From: Pseudomonas sp. GM18
GTDB lineage: Bacteria > Pseudomonadota > Gammaproteobacteria > Pseudomonadales > Pseudomonadaceae
Length of the DNA stretch: 64,000 nt
NCBI RefSeq assembly: GCF_000282195.1
Contig: NZ_AKJT01000075.1
Coordinates: 1 to 64,000, forward strand
Reading direction: 5' to 3'
The translations under genes and the position numbers were made by a program. Below the pieces are notes generated by a model that saw nothing but the letters and a program-made list of their open reading frames with translations, was not told the DNA's origin and searched no databases. Below are positions 10,537 to 19,034 of the stretch, piece after piece; the stretch's first letter is position 1; the number at the start of each line of letters is the position of its first letter.

Positions 10537-10910
10537 ATGGCGTGAGCCCCTAAGCAGTAAGGCTGTCTTACAGGCTGGGTGAGAGCGGCTTTGGGCTGCG
10601 CGTCATACTGGTCCATCAGTCCCGTAGGACATTTGGCACGAGTTTAGTCCGCTTTGCCGAAGATTAGTAACCTCTCGGCTCACGCTCCGCCCCGTCTGCT
10701 TTCACACGGCGTGTCTGAGCAAAATTAGAGCGAAAGTCGTGCCATTCGGTTCAGTCGGCTAAAAAGCCTTCTAAATCAATCGGGTTGGGTTTTTTGCGAA
10801 GGATGGTGTCAGGGGGGTTGACATTTATTTGACTTGAAACAGCAGCAGTTATCACCGGTTATGCGTGCCGCGACGGGAAGTCGTCGCGGCACAAAAGCGA
10901 CGCACGGGCA
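10537..10910. other. Intergenic region without a recognisable gene
   Basis: Between the diguanylate cyclase start and the yciK stop, both on the minus strand. No credible ORF is seen. The one structured part is the 10-bp stem TGCCGCGACG/CGTCGCGGCA at 10866-10891, just past the yciK stop, a possible terminator without a clear U tract. A TTGACA near 10818 on the plus strand has no matching -10 element. Confidence 0.6.
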
Positions 10911-11651
10911 TTACTGAGCGTCGAACGCCTGGCCATTGATGCCGGTACTGTCCGGACCCATCAAGTAAAGGTAGACCGGCATGATCTCCTCGGGTGTCGG
11001 GTTGTTCAGCGGATTTTCACCAGGGTAGGCCTGAGCGCGCATGCTGGTGCGGGTGGCGCCGGGGTTGATGCTGTTGGAGCGCACGGGTGCCACGGTGTCT
11101 ACTTCGTCGGCCAGGGTTTGCATCAGGCCTTCGGTAGCGAACTTGGACACGCCGTAAGCGCCCCAATACGCACGCCCCTTGCGACCGACGCTGCTGGAGG
11201 TGAACACCACCGAGGCGTCCTGCGACAGCTTGAGCAGCGGCAGCAGGGTGCTGGTGAGCATGAACATGGCGTTGACGTTGACCTGCATGACGCGCATGAA
11301 GTTCTCGCCGGACAACTGCTCGATCGGCGTGCGTGGACCGATGATCGACGCGTTGTGCAGCAAGCCGTCGAGGTGGCCGAATTCGGTTTCGATCATGGCC
11401 GCCAGTTCATCGTATTGATGGGGTAGGGCGGTTTCCAGGTTGAACGGGATCACCACCGGTTGTGGATGCCCGGCCGCTTCGATTTCGTCGTAGACCTGAG
11501 TCAGGTTGGCTTCGGTCTTGCCCAGCAGCAACACGGTGGCGCCATGCGCGGCGTAGGTTTTCGCAGCGGCAGCACCGATGCCCCGGCCAGCGCCGGTGAC
11601 CAGGATGACCCGGTCCTTGAGCAATTCAGGACGGGCGGAATAATCAAACAT
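10911..11651 (-). CDS. yciK: Short-chain dehydrogenase, YciK family
   Basis: An SDR of about 246 residues with the Rossmann motif TGAGRGIG, an NAS-type segment (LHNASIIG) and the catalytic YxxxK in AYGVSKF. Substrate is not established for YciK. The start MFDYSARPELL (11651) follows GAGGTTTTTT; an ORF extension of five residues has no support. It is the last gene of a minus-strand set (deaminase, ubiG, mupP, yciK), the order also known in P. aeruginosa. A strong 35-bp hairpin separates it from mupP and may reduce its expression or mark separate transcripts. Confidence 0.9.
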   Translation of the reverse strand: MFDYSARPELLKDRVILVTGAGRGIGAAAAKTYAAHGATVLLLGKTEANLTQVYDEIEAAGHPQPVVIPFNLETALPHQYDELAAMIETEFGHLDGLLHNASIIGPRTPIEQLSGENFMRVMQVNVNAMFMLTSTLLPLLKLSQDASVVFTSSSVGRKGRAYWGAYGVSKFATEGLMQTLADEVDTVAPVRSNSINPGATRTSMRAQAYPGENPLNNPTPEEIMPVYLYLMGPDSTGINGQAFDAQ

Positions 11652-11684
11652 AAAAAACCTCAACACAAAAAAGCGGACCCTGTG

Positions 11685-11774
11685 GGAGCCAGCGGTGCGG
11701 CGATCCGACTTGCCGGCGAAGGCGTATTCAAAACTGCCATCGCCGGCAAGTCGGATCGCCGCACCGCTGGCTCC
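11685..11774. repeat. Perfect 35-bp inverted repeat between mupP and yciK
   Basis: Arms 11685-11719 and 11740-11774 are exact reverse complements over 35 bases (beginning GGAGCCAGCGGTGCGG), with a 20-nt loop. It occupies most of the 140-base gap between mupP and yciK. Such long palindromes are common as Pseudomonas extragenic repeats; it should form a very stable RNA hairpin in the mupP transcript. Confidence 0.95.
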
Positions 11775-11791
11775 TACAAAAGCATCTCAAC

Positions 11792-12463
11792 TCAGCAACT
11801 GCACAAAGCGCTATCCAGCACCTGGCGCAACTCCAGCGGATGATCGACCACCACATCCGCGCCCCAATGCCGCGGGTTATCGTCCGGATGAATATAGCCA
11901 TAGGTCACGGCGGCTGTCTTGGTGCCGGCATCACGCCCGGACTCGATATCGCGCAGGTCATCGCCGACAAACAGCACGCTGGCCGGGTCGAGGTCGAGCA
12001 TCTTGCACGCCAGGATCAACGGCTCCGGGTCCGGTTTGCTGTTCTTCACATGATCCGGGCAGATCAGCAGCGCCGAACGCTCGGCGAGCCCCAGTTGCTG
12101 CATGATCGGCTCGGCGAAGCGCAGCGGCTTGTTGGTGACCACGCCCCAGATCAGGTTGGCCTTCTCGATGTCGGCCAGCAATTCGCCCATGCCGTCGAAG
12201 AGCTTGCTGTGAACCGCGCAACCTTTGACGTAGCGCTCCAGAAACTCCAGGCGCAGCTCCTCGAATCCCGGCGATTCCGGGTCCATGGAGAAGGTCACCG
12301 CGACCATCGCCCTGGCGCCGCCGGAAATCTCGTCACGGATGTGTTTGTCGTTCATCGGCGGCAAACCACGGTCAGCACGCATCGCCTGGCAGATGGCGAT
12401 GAAGTCCGGCGCGGTGTCGAGCAGGGTGCCGTCCATGTCGAAAAGAACTGCTCTGATACGCAT
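11792..12463 (-). CDS. mupP: N-acetylmuramic acid 6-phosphate phosphatase MupP
   Basis: A HAD-family phosphatase of 223 residues. Motif I is FDMDGTLLDT (nucleophile and acid Asp), motif II VVTNKP, motif III Lys in NSKPDPEP and motif IV FVGDDLRD. It resembles phosphoglycolate phosphatase, but in Pseudomonas the homologue between ubiG and yciK is MupP, which dephosphorylates MurNAc-6-P in the AmgK/MurU peptidoglycan-recycling bypass. Loss of that route affects fosfomycin sensitivity and AmpC induction. The assignment rests on synteny as much as sequence. It starts four bases after the ubiG stop, so the two are cotranscribed. Confidence 0.88.
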   Translation of the reverse strand: MRIRAVLFDMDGTLLDTAPDFIAICQAMRADRGLPPMNDKHIRDEISGGARAMVAVTFSMDPESPGFEELRLEFLERYVKGCAVHSKLFDGMGELLADIEKANLIWGVVTNKPLRFAEPIMQQLGLAERSALLICPDHVKNSKPDPEPLILACKMLDLDPASVLFVGDDLRDIESGRDAGTKTAAVTYGYIHPDDNPRHWGADVVVDHPLELRQVLDSALCSC

Positions 12464-12467
12464 CGGC

Positions 12468-13166
12468 TTACTCCTCGCGCAGAGTCTGGATCATGTAGTT
12501 GACGTCAACATCGGCTGCCAGTTTGTAGTGCTTGGTCAGCGGGTTGTACGTCAAGCCAATGATGTCCTTGACGGTCAGGCCGGCCATGCGGCTCCAGGCG
12601 CCGAGCTCGGAAGGGCGGATGAACTTCTTGAAGTCGTGAGTGCCGCGCGGCAGCAGCTTCATGATGTATTCGGCACCGACGATGGCGAACAGATAAGCCT
12701 TCGGGTTGCGGTTGATGGTGGAGAAGAACACCTGGCCGCCAGGTTTGACCATGCGGAAGCAGGCGCGGATCACCGAGGACGGATCCGGCACGTGTTCGAG
12801 CATTTCCAGGCAGGTGACCACGTCGAATTGCTCAGGCATTTCTTCAGCCAGGGCTTCGGCAGTGATTTGCCGGTACTCGACATTCACGCCGGATTCCAGC
12901 TGATGCAATTGCGCGACCGCCAGCGGCGCTTCGCCCATGTCGATGCCCATGACGGTGGCCCCGCGTTGCGCCATGGCTTCGCTGAGGATGCCGCCGCCGC
13001 AACCGACGTCGAGGACTTTCTTGTCGGCCAGATTGACGCGCTCGTCGATCCAGTTGACCCGTAGCGGGTTGATGTCGTGCAGCGGTTTGAACTCGCTTTC
13101 GCGGTCCCACCAGCGATGGGCCAGGGCTTCGAATTTGGCGATTTCGGCGTGGTCGACGTTGCTCAT
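12468..13166 (-). CDS. ubiG: UbiG, ubiquinone O-methyltransferase
   Basis: A class I SAM methyltransferase of 232 residues that does both O-methylations in ubiquinone synthesis. It shows SAM motif I VLDVGCGGGILSEAMA, the acidic post-I residue in GIDMGEAPLA, the motif VTCLEMLEHVPDP and a C-terminal half typical of UbiG (PRGTHDFKKFIRPSEL). The usual length and N-terminus (MSNVDHAEIAKFEALAHRWWD) support this start. It lies in a minus-strand run with the deaminase gene upstream and mupP four bases downstream. Confidence 0.96.
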   Translation of the reverse strand: MSNVDHAEIAKFEALAHRWWDRESEFKPLHDINPLRVNWIDERVNLADKKVLDVGCGGGILSEAMAQRGATVMGIDMGEAPLAVAQLHQLESGVNVEYRQITAEALAEEMPEQFDVVTCLEMLEHVPDPSSVIRACFRMVKPGGQVFFSTINRNPKAYLFAIVGAEYIMKLLPRGTHDFKKFIRPSELGAWSRMAGLTVKDIIGLTYNPLTKHYKLAADVDVNYMIQTLREE

Positions 13167-13237
13167 GGTGTCAGTCCTCTAAAACTTGAAAAATTCTGTT
13201 GCCCCGGTTTCGGTCCAGGGTGCTTACAATTCGGTGC

Positions 13238-14572
13238 TTACGATTCGGTGTGGCCGCTGATGCGCCTGCCCCAGGCCTTGGCGGTGGCGCACAGTTGCGC
13301 TTCATCCAGGCGGGTCAGGCGGCGGTCGTCGAGCAGTTGCTTGCCGGCGACCCAAAGGTGTTTCACGCAGTCGCGGCCAGTGGCGTATATCAGTTGCGAA
13401 ACCGGGTCGTAGACCGGTTGCTGCGCCAGGCCCGACAGGTCGAACGCGACGATGTCCGCCGCCTTGCCGACTTCCAGCGAACCGGTTTCGGCTTCGATTC
13501 CCAGCGCGCGGGCGCCATTGAGCGTGGCCATGCGCAGGGCGCGATGGGCGTCCAGCGCGGTGGCCGAGCCGGCGACAGCCTTGGCCAGCAATGCGGCGGT
13601 GCGGGTTTCACCAAGCAAGTCCAGGTCATTATTGCTGGCCGCGCCATCAGTGCCGACCGCCACATTCACCCCGGCCTGCCACAAACGCTCGACCGGGCAG
13701 AAGCCACTGGCCAGCTTCAGGTTCGACTCCGGGCAATGAATCACATTGGTGTTACTTTCTACCAGCAGCGCCAGGTCTTCATCGCTGATCTGGGTCATGT
13801 GAACGGCCTGGAAGCGCGGCCCGAGCAGGCCCAGGCGGCCGAGGCGGGCCAGCGGGCGTTCGCCGCGCTGCTCCACCGACTGCTGCACTTCGAAGGCGGT
13901 TTCGTGGACATGCATGTGAATCGAGGCGTCCAGCTCTTCGGCGATCACCCGGATTTTTTCCAGGTTTTCGTCGCCCACGGTGTACGGGGCATGGGGGCCG
14001 AAGGTGACTTTGATCCGTTCGTGATGCTTGAGATCGCCGAATAATTCGACGCCCTGACGAATGGCTTCATCCGCGGTGCTGGCGCCTGGAATCGGGAAAT
14101 CGAGGATCGGAATGGCGATCTGGGCGCGAATCCCACTGTTATGTACGCGTTCGCTGGCGACCTTCGGGAAGAAATACATGTCAGAGAAGCAGGTGATGCC
14201 GCCTTTTATCTGCTCGGCGATGGCCAGGTCCGTGCCGTCGCGTACGAAAGCCTCGTCGACCCATTTGGCTTCGGCCGGCCAGATGTGGTTTTCCAGCCAG
14301 GTCATCAGCGGCAGATCGTCGGCCAGTCCGCGGAACAGCGTCATTGCCGCGTGCCCGTGGGCATTGATCAGGCCGGGGCTGAGCAGCATGCCCGGCAATT
14401 CGCGCACTTCGCTTGCGTTAAGTTTCAAGGCTGCTGCGCGCGGGCCGATAAACACGATACGACCGTCGCGGATGCCCAGGGCATGCTCTTTTAGGACCAC
14501 GCCAGCCGGTTCGACGGGTACCAGCCAGGTCGGCAGCAATAATAGGTCGAGCGCAGCGGTGGGGGTCGGCAT
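13238..14572 (-). CDS. mtaD: TRZ/ATZ-family amidohydrolase, probable methylthioadenosine/S-adenosylhomocysteine deaminase
   Basis: A metal-dependent amidohydrolase of about 444 residues. Motifs include the HxH pair in LINAHGHAAMTLFRG, metal/base His in HMHVHETAFE and the late GTDGAASNNDLDLL loop. In P. aeruginosa the homologue in this position has been described as a methylthioadenosine deaminase, and mtnA just across the divergent junction fits a role in MTA salvage. The reading frame stays open far upstream, across the mtnA start, but the credible start is ATG 14572 (MPTPTAALDLLLLP); the extension is an antisense shadow. The exact substrate (MTA, SAH or another purine) is inferred. Confidence 0.82.
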   Translation of the reverse strand: MPTPTAALDLLLLPTWLVPVEPAGVVLKEHALGIRDGRIVFIGPRAAALKLNASEVRELPGMLLSPGLINAHGHAAMTLFRGLADDLPLMTWLENHIWPAEAKWVDEAFVRDGTDLAIAEQIKGGITCFSDMYFFPKVASERVHNSGIRAQIAIPILDFPIPGASTADEAIRQGVELFGDLKHHERIKVTFGPHAPYTVGDENLEKIRVIAEELDASIHMHVHETAFEVQQSVEQRGERPLARLGRLGLLGPRFQAVHMTQISDEDLALLVESNTNVIHCPESNLKLASGFCPVERLWQAGVNVAVGTDGAASNNDLDLLGETRTAALLAKAVAGSATALDAHRALRMATLNGARALGIEAETGSLEVGKAADIVAFDLSGLAQQPVYDPVSQLIYATGRDCVKHLWVAGKQLLDDRRLTRLDEAQLCATAKAWGRRISGHTES

Positions 14573-14680
14573 CGAGAGTCGGTTCCAGTGCTTTTGTAAG
14601 GGATGGCGAAGTATACCCGAGCGTCTTCGCGGGGGGATCGCTATAATCGGCGGCTTTTGTTCATGAGTGCGGGGTGTGGG

Positions 14681-15757
14681 ATGCGCGATCGACTGTTGGC
14701 TGCGGAGAAGGTGAAGGCCATCGATTGGCGTGATGACGCACTGTACCTGCTGGATCAGCGTATTTTGCCGTTCGAGGAAACCTGGATCGCTTACACCAGC
14801 GCCGCCGGTGTGGCCGAAGCCATTCGCTCGATGGTAGTGCGCGGTGCGCCGGCCATTGGTATCAGCGCCGCTTATGGCGTGGTGCTGGCGGCCCGCGCCC
14901 GATTTGCCGAGGGTGGCGACTGGCAGGCAGCGCTGGAAGAGGATTTCGCGCTGCTGGCCGACTCCCGTCCGACCGCGGTTAACCTGTTCTGGGCGTTGGG
15001 CCGGATGCGTGAGCGGCTTGAGCGCCTGAGGGAGCACACCGATCCGCTGTCGGTGCTGGAAGCCGAAGCCATCGCCATCCACGAAAGTGATCGCGAAGCC
15101 AACCTGACCATGGCCCAGCTGGGTGTCGACCTGATCCGCAAGCATCAGGGCAACGCCCAGGCGATCCTCACTCACTGCAACACCGGCGCACTGGCCACCG
15201 GTGGTTTCGGCACGGCGCTGGGGGTGATTCGCGGGGCGTTCATCGAAGGCATGGTCGAGCGCGTCTACGCCGACGAAACCCGGCCATGGCTGCAAGGTTC
15301 GCGATTGACCGCATGGGAATTGGCCAATGAAGGCATTCCCGTGACGTTAAATGCCGACTCCGCCGCTGCGCACATCATGAAAACCAAGGGTGTGACCTGG
15401 GTGATTGTCGGCGCCGACCGCATCACCGCCAATGGCGATGTGGCGAACAAGATCGGCACCTACCAGTTGGCGGTCAACGCGATGCACCACGGCGTGCGTT
15501 TCATGGTGGTGGCGCCGAGTTCGACCATCGACATGAACCTGGCCAGTGGCGACGAGATTCCTATCGAAGAGCGTGATGGCCGCGAGTTACTGGAAGTTGG
15601 CGGTAAGCGGGTGGGGGCGGATGTGGAAGCGTTCAACCCGGTGTTCGACGTGACTCCGGCCGACCTGATCGACGCGATCGTCACCGAAAAAGGCATCGTC
15701 GAGCGCCCGGACACCGCGAAAATGGCCCAATTGATGTGCCGCAAGCGTTTGCATTAA
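14681..15757 (+). CDS. mtnA: Methylthioribose-1-phosphate isomerase MtnA
   Basis: A 358-residue member of the eIF2B-related MtnA family. It isomerises 5-methylthioribose-1-P to 5-methylthioribulose-1-P in methionine salvage. Family segments are MVVRGAPAIGISAAYG, LTHCNTGALATGGFGTALG with the catalytic Cys, and VIVGADRITANGDVANKIGT with the catalytic Asp. Start ATG 14681 gives MRDRLLAAEKVKAIDW, the usual N-terminus; an in-frame ATG at 14663 is possible. It diverges from the deaminase gene with only about 110 bases between them, a likely shared regulatory region. Confidence 0.95.
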   Translation: MRDRLLAAEKVKAIDWRDDALYLLDQRILPFEETWIAYTSAAGVAEAIRSMVVRGAPAIGISAAYGVVLAARARFAEGGDWQAALEEDFALLADSRPTAVNLFWALGRMRERLERLREHTDPLSVLEAEAIAIHESDREANLTMAQLGVDLIRKHQGNAQAILTHCNTGALATGGFGTALGVIRGAFIEGMVERVYADETRPWLQGSRLTAWELANEGIPVTLNADSAAAHIMKTKGVTWVIVGADRITANGDVANKIGTYQLAVNAMHHGVRFMVVAPSSTIDMNLASGDEIPIEERDGRELLEVGGKRVGADVEAFNPVFDVTPADLIDAIVTEKGIVERPDTAKMAQLMCRKRLH

Positions 15758-16142
15758 ATCATTCAGGTTGCACGAAATCCCTGTAGGAGCTGCCGAAGGA
15801 TCGCAGCCTTCGGCAGCTCCTACAGGTCGGTGTTTACAAGTGAAAAATACGGTTGAATGCCGGTTGATCACACCTCTAAGCCCCTCTCGTCCCCTTCAAG
15901 CCTGTCACCGGTCAACTAACTATGCTCCATGCGCATCTGGGGGATAGGTGCGTGGCGGCTCTTGTGATAACATCCGGCGGTTTCCAGGGTAGCCTGATGT
16001 GGCTGCCTTTACTGCGCAGATCCATGGCATAACTCGTTGATTTGTCGTAAGTCGGTGCATGGCACTCAGTCTGCATCGGCGAGCTTCGTTCGTCCCATAT
16101 GGATGTGACGAAGTTTCACCAGAAAAAGGAATCAGGCTTCTC
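15758..16142. other. Intergenic region upstream of gyrA
   Basis: It holds the perfect REP-type hairpin at 15781-15825 just after mtnA and then about 310 bases leading to gyrA, which should contain the gyrA promoter and 5' leader. I see no credible ORF and no consensus promoter strong enough to annotate. AAGGAA at about 16125 is the likely gyrA ribosome-binding area. Confidence 0.6.
15781..15825. repeat. REP-like hairpin after mtnA
   Basis: The 19-bp arms CTGTAGGAGCTGCCGAAGG (15781-15799) and the exact complement (15807-15825) have a 7-nt loop. They start 24 bases after the mtnA stop. The core is shared with the 9551 hairpin. Likely roles are transcript end or 3' stabilisation. Confidence 0.92.
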
Positions 16143-18812
16143 ATGGGCGAACTGGCCAAAGAAATCCTCCCGGTCAATATCGAAGACGAGCTGAAGCAGT
16201 CCTACCTCGACTACGCAATGAGCGTAATTGTCGGGCGGGCACTGCCGGATGCGCGCGATGGCTTGAAGCCCGTGCACCGGCGTGTGCTGTTCGCGATGAG
16301 CGAGCTGGGCAACGACTTCAACAAGCCGTACAAGAAATCTGCCCGTGTTGTCGGTGACGTGATCGGTAAGTATCACCCTCACGGTGATACCGCGGTGTAC
16401 GACACCATCGTTCGGATGGCGCAGCCATTCTCGCTGCGTTACCTGCTGGTGGACGGTCAGGGCAACTTCGGTTCGGTGGACGGCGACAACGCCGCGGCCA
16501 TGCGATACACCGAAGTGCGCATGACCAAACTGGCGCACGAGCTGCTGGCCGACCTGCATAAAGAAACCGTGGACTGGGTGCCGAACTACGACGGCACCGA
16601 AATGATCCCCGCGGTCATGCCGACCAAGATCCCCAACCTGCTGGTCAACGGTTCCAGCGGTATCGCCGTGGGCATGGCGACCAACATTCCGCCGCACAAC
16701 CTCGGTGAAGTCATCGACGGTTGCCTGGCACTCATCGACAACCCTGAACTGACCGTCGATGAACTGATGCAGTACATCCCCGGTCCGGACTTCCCGACCG
16801 CCGCGATCATCAACGGTCGCGCCGGCATCATCGAAGCCTACCGCACCGGTCGCGGGCGCATTTACATGCGTGCCCGCTCGATGATCGAAGACATCGACAA
16901 GGTCGGTGGTCGTCAGCAGATCGTTATCACCGAACTCCCTTACCAGCTGAACAAGGCGCGTCTGATCGAGAAGATCGCCGAGCTGGTCAAAGAGAAGAAG
17001 CTTGAAGGCATCACCGAGCTGCGCGACGAGTCCGACAAGGACGGTATGCGCGTCGTGATCGAGCTGCGTCGCGGTGAAGTGCCTGAGGTGATCCTCAACA
17101 ACCTCTACGCCCAGACTCAGCTGCAAAGCGTGTTCGGCATCAACATCGTCGCGCTGATCGACGGCCGTCCACGGATCCTCAACCTCAAGGATCTGCTGGA
17201 AGCCTTCGTTCGTCACCGTCGCGAAGTCGTGACCCGCCGTACCGTGTTCGAACTGCGTAAAGCGCGCGAACGTGGCCACATCCTGGAAGGTCAAGCGGTT
17301 GCCCTGTCGAACATCGACCCGGTCATCGCCCTGATCAAGGCCTCGCCAACCCCGTCGGAAGCCAAGGAAGCGCTGGTCAGCACGCCGTGGGAATCCTCCG
17401 CTGTGGTTGCGATGGTCGAACGTGCCGGTGCCGATTCGTGCCGTCCGGAAAACCTCGATCCGCAATACGGCCTGCGCGACGGCAAGTACTTCCTGTCGCC
17501 AGAGCAGGCGCAAGCCATTCTGGAACTGCGTCTGCACCGTCTGACCGGTCTGGAACACGAAAAGCTGCTGGCCGAGTATCAAGAGATCCTCAACCAGATT
17601 GGCGAGCTGATCCGCATCCTCAACAGCGCCACGCGCCTGATGGAAGTGATCCGCGAAGAACTGGAAGTGATCCGCGCCGAATACGGCGATGTGCGTCGCA
17701 CCGAGATTCTCGATGCCCGTCTCGACCTGACCCTGGGCGACATGATCCCGGAAGAAGAGCGCGTCGTGACCATTTCCCACGGTGGCTACGCCAAGACCCA
17801 GCCTTTGGCTGCGTACCAGGCTCAGCGTCGTGGCGGTAAAGGTAAATCGGCTACCGGCGTGAAGGATGAGGACTACATCGCTCACCTGCTGGTCGCCAAC
17901 AGCCACACCACGCTGCTGCTGTTCTCCAGCAAAGGCAAAGTGTACTGGCTGAAAACCTACGAAATCCCGGAAGCCTCCCGCGCTGCCCGTGGTCGGCCGC
18001 TGGTCAACCTGCTGCCGCTGGACAGTGATGAATACATCACCACCATGCTGCCGGTCGAGGAATACACCGAAGGTCACTTCATCTTCATGGCCACCGCTAA
18101 AGGCACCGTGAAGAAGACCCCACTGGAATCCTTCAGTCGTCAACGCAGCGTCGGTTTGATCGCGCTGGAGCTGGATGAAGGCGACGTGCTGATCTCTGCC
18201 GCCATTACCGATGGCGATCGCGAAGTCATGCTGTTCTCCGACGGCGGCAAGGTGACTCGCTTCAAGGAGACCGACGTTCGCGCCATGGGCCGTACCGCTC
18301 GCGGTGTCCGCGGCATGCGTCTGCCGGAAGGCCAGAAGCTGATTTCCATGCTGATCCCGGAAGAAGGCAGCCAGATCCTCACCGCTTCGGCACGTGGTTT
18401 CGGCAAGCGCACCGCGATCACCGAGTTCCCTGAGTACAAGCGTGGCGGTCAGGGCGTTATCGCCATGGTCAGCAACGAGCGTAACGGCCGTCTGGTCGGC
18501 GCGGTCCAGGTGCTCGACGGCGAGGAAATCATGCTGATTTCCGACCAGGGTACGTTGGTTCGTACCCGCGTCGACGAAGTGTCCAGCCTGGGTCGTAACA
18601 CCCAGGGCGTGACCCTGATCAAGCTGGCCAACGATGAAACGCTGGTGGGCCTGGAGCGGGTTCAGGAGCCGTCGGAAGTCGAAGGCGAAGAGCTGGAAGG
18701 CGAAGGGCTTGCAGGTGAAGAGGGTGCAGTGTTCGAAGGTGAGGTCGTGATCGACGATATTGCCGACGACCAGCAACTCGACGCCGCCGCCGACGAAGAG
18801 CCGCAGGAGTAA
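16143..18812 (+). CDS. gyrA: DNA gyrase subunit A
   Basis: The breakage-reunion subunit of DNA gyrase, 889 residues. The catalytic Tyr is residue 122 (RYTEVRM). The quinolone-resistance region reads HPHGDTAVYDTIV, with Thr83 and Asp87, the normal susceptible state in Pseudomonas. The C-terminal beta-pinwheel contains the GyrA box (QRRGGKG at about 561-567) and the protein ends in a long acidic Glu/Asp-rich tail. The start at 16143 (MGELAKEILPVNIEDE) aligns residue numbers with E. coli GyrA; an upstream in-frame ATG (16059) is not needed. A terminator-like hairpin follows at 18823. Confidence 0.98.
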   Translation: MGELAKEILPVNIEDELKQSYLDYAMSVIVGRALPDARDGLKPVHRRVLFAMSELGNDFNKPYKKSARVVGDVIGKYHPHGDTAVYDTIVRMAQPFSLRYLLVDGQGNFGSVDGDNAAAMRYTEVRMTKLAHELLADLHKETVDWVPNYDGTEMIPAVMPTKIPNLLVNGSSGIAVGMATNIPPHNLGEVIDGCLALIDNPELTVDELMQYIPGPDFPTAAIINGRAGIIEAYRTGRGRIYMRARSMIEDIDKVGGRQQIVITELPYQLNKARLIEKIAELVKEKKLEGITELRDESDKDGMRVVIELRRGEVPEVILNNLYAQTQLQSVFGINIVALIDGRPRILNLKDLLEAFVRHRREVVTRRTVFELRKARERGHILEGQAVALSNIDPVIALIKASPTPSEAKEALVSTPWESSAVVAMVERAGADSCRPENLDPQYGLRDGKYFLSPEQAQAILELRLHRLTGLEHEKLLAEYQEILNQIGELIRILNSATRLMEVIREELEVIRAEYGDVRRTEILDARLDLTLGDMIPEEERVVTISHGGYAKTQPLAAYQAQRRGGKGKSATGVKDEDYIAHLLVANSHTTLLLFSSKGKVYWLKTYEIPEASRAARGRPLVNLLPLDSDEYITTMLPVEEYTEGHFIFMATAKGTVKKTPLESFSRQRSVGLIALELDEGDVLISAAITDGDREVMLFSDGGKVTRFKETDVRAMGRTARGVRGMRLPEGQKLISMLIPEEGSQILTASARGFGKRTAITEFPEYKRGGQGVIAMVSNERNGRLVGAVQVLDGEEIMLISDQGTLVRTRVDEVSSLGRNTQGVTLIKLANDETLVGLERVQEPSEVEGEELEGEGLAGEEGAVFEGEVVIDDIADDQQLDAAADEEPQE

Positions 18813-18822
18813 GCGGACAGAC

Positions 18823-18853
18823 AGGGGGCGGATGAGAATTCGCCCCCTTGTTG
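18823..18853 (+). terminator. Terminator after gyrA
   Basis: The 8-bp GC-rich stem AGGGGGCG/CGCCCCCT (18823-18830 with 18841-18848) is followed by the T-rich run TTGTTGTTT. It begins 11 bases after the gyrA stop. Its T tract is interrupted, so efficiency is uncertain. Confidence 0.75.
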
Positions 18854-18877
18854 TTTGTCCTGTGGAATTGTTTTTTT

Positions 18878-18981
18878 GATCGTTCCCACGCTCTGCGTGG
18901 GAATGCCGCCCGGGACGCTCCGCGTCCCTATGACGCAGAGCGTCATTAGATGCATTCCCACGCAGGAGCGTGGGAACGATC
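18878..18981. repeat. Palindromic extragenic element, copy 2
   Basis: The same element as at 9-115. The ends GATCGTTCCCACGC (18878-18891) and GCGTGGGAACGATC (18968-18981) are identical to copy 1. The internal GCCCGGGACGCTCCGCGTCCC block is also shared, while the middle differs (GACGCAGAGCGTC here). It fills much of the gyrA-serC gap. Confidence 0.9.
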
Positions 18982-19034
18982 AACAGGTCAAATAGATTAT
19001 TGCGTGATACCACCAAATCAGAGCGAGATTGGAT

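Noticed and set aside
10818..10850. TTGACA as a plus-strand promoter
   Set aside because: No -10 hexamer follows at suitable spacing and no plus-strand gene starts nearby.
13238..15295. A 685-residue minus-strand open frame covering the deaminase and part of mtnA
   Set aside because: Only the last 444 residues resemble an amidohydrolase. The rest is antisense to mtnA and low in family features.
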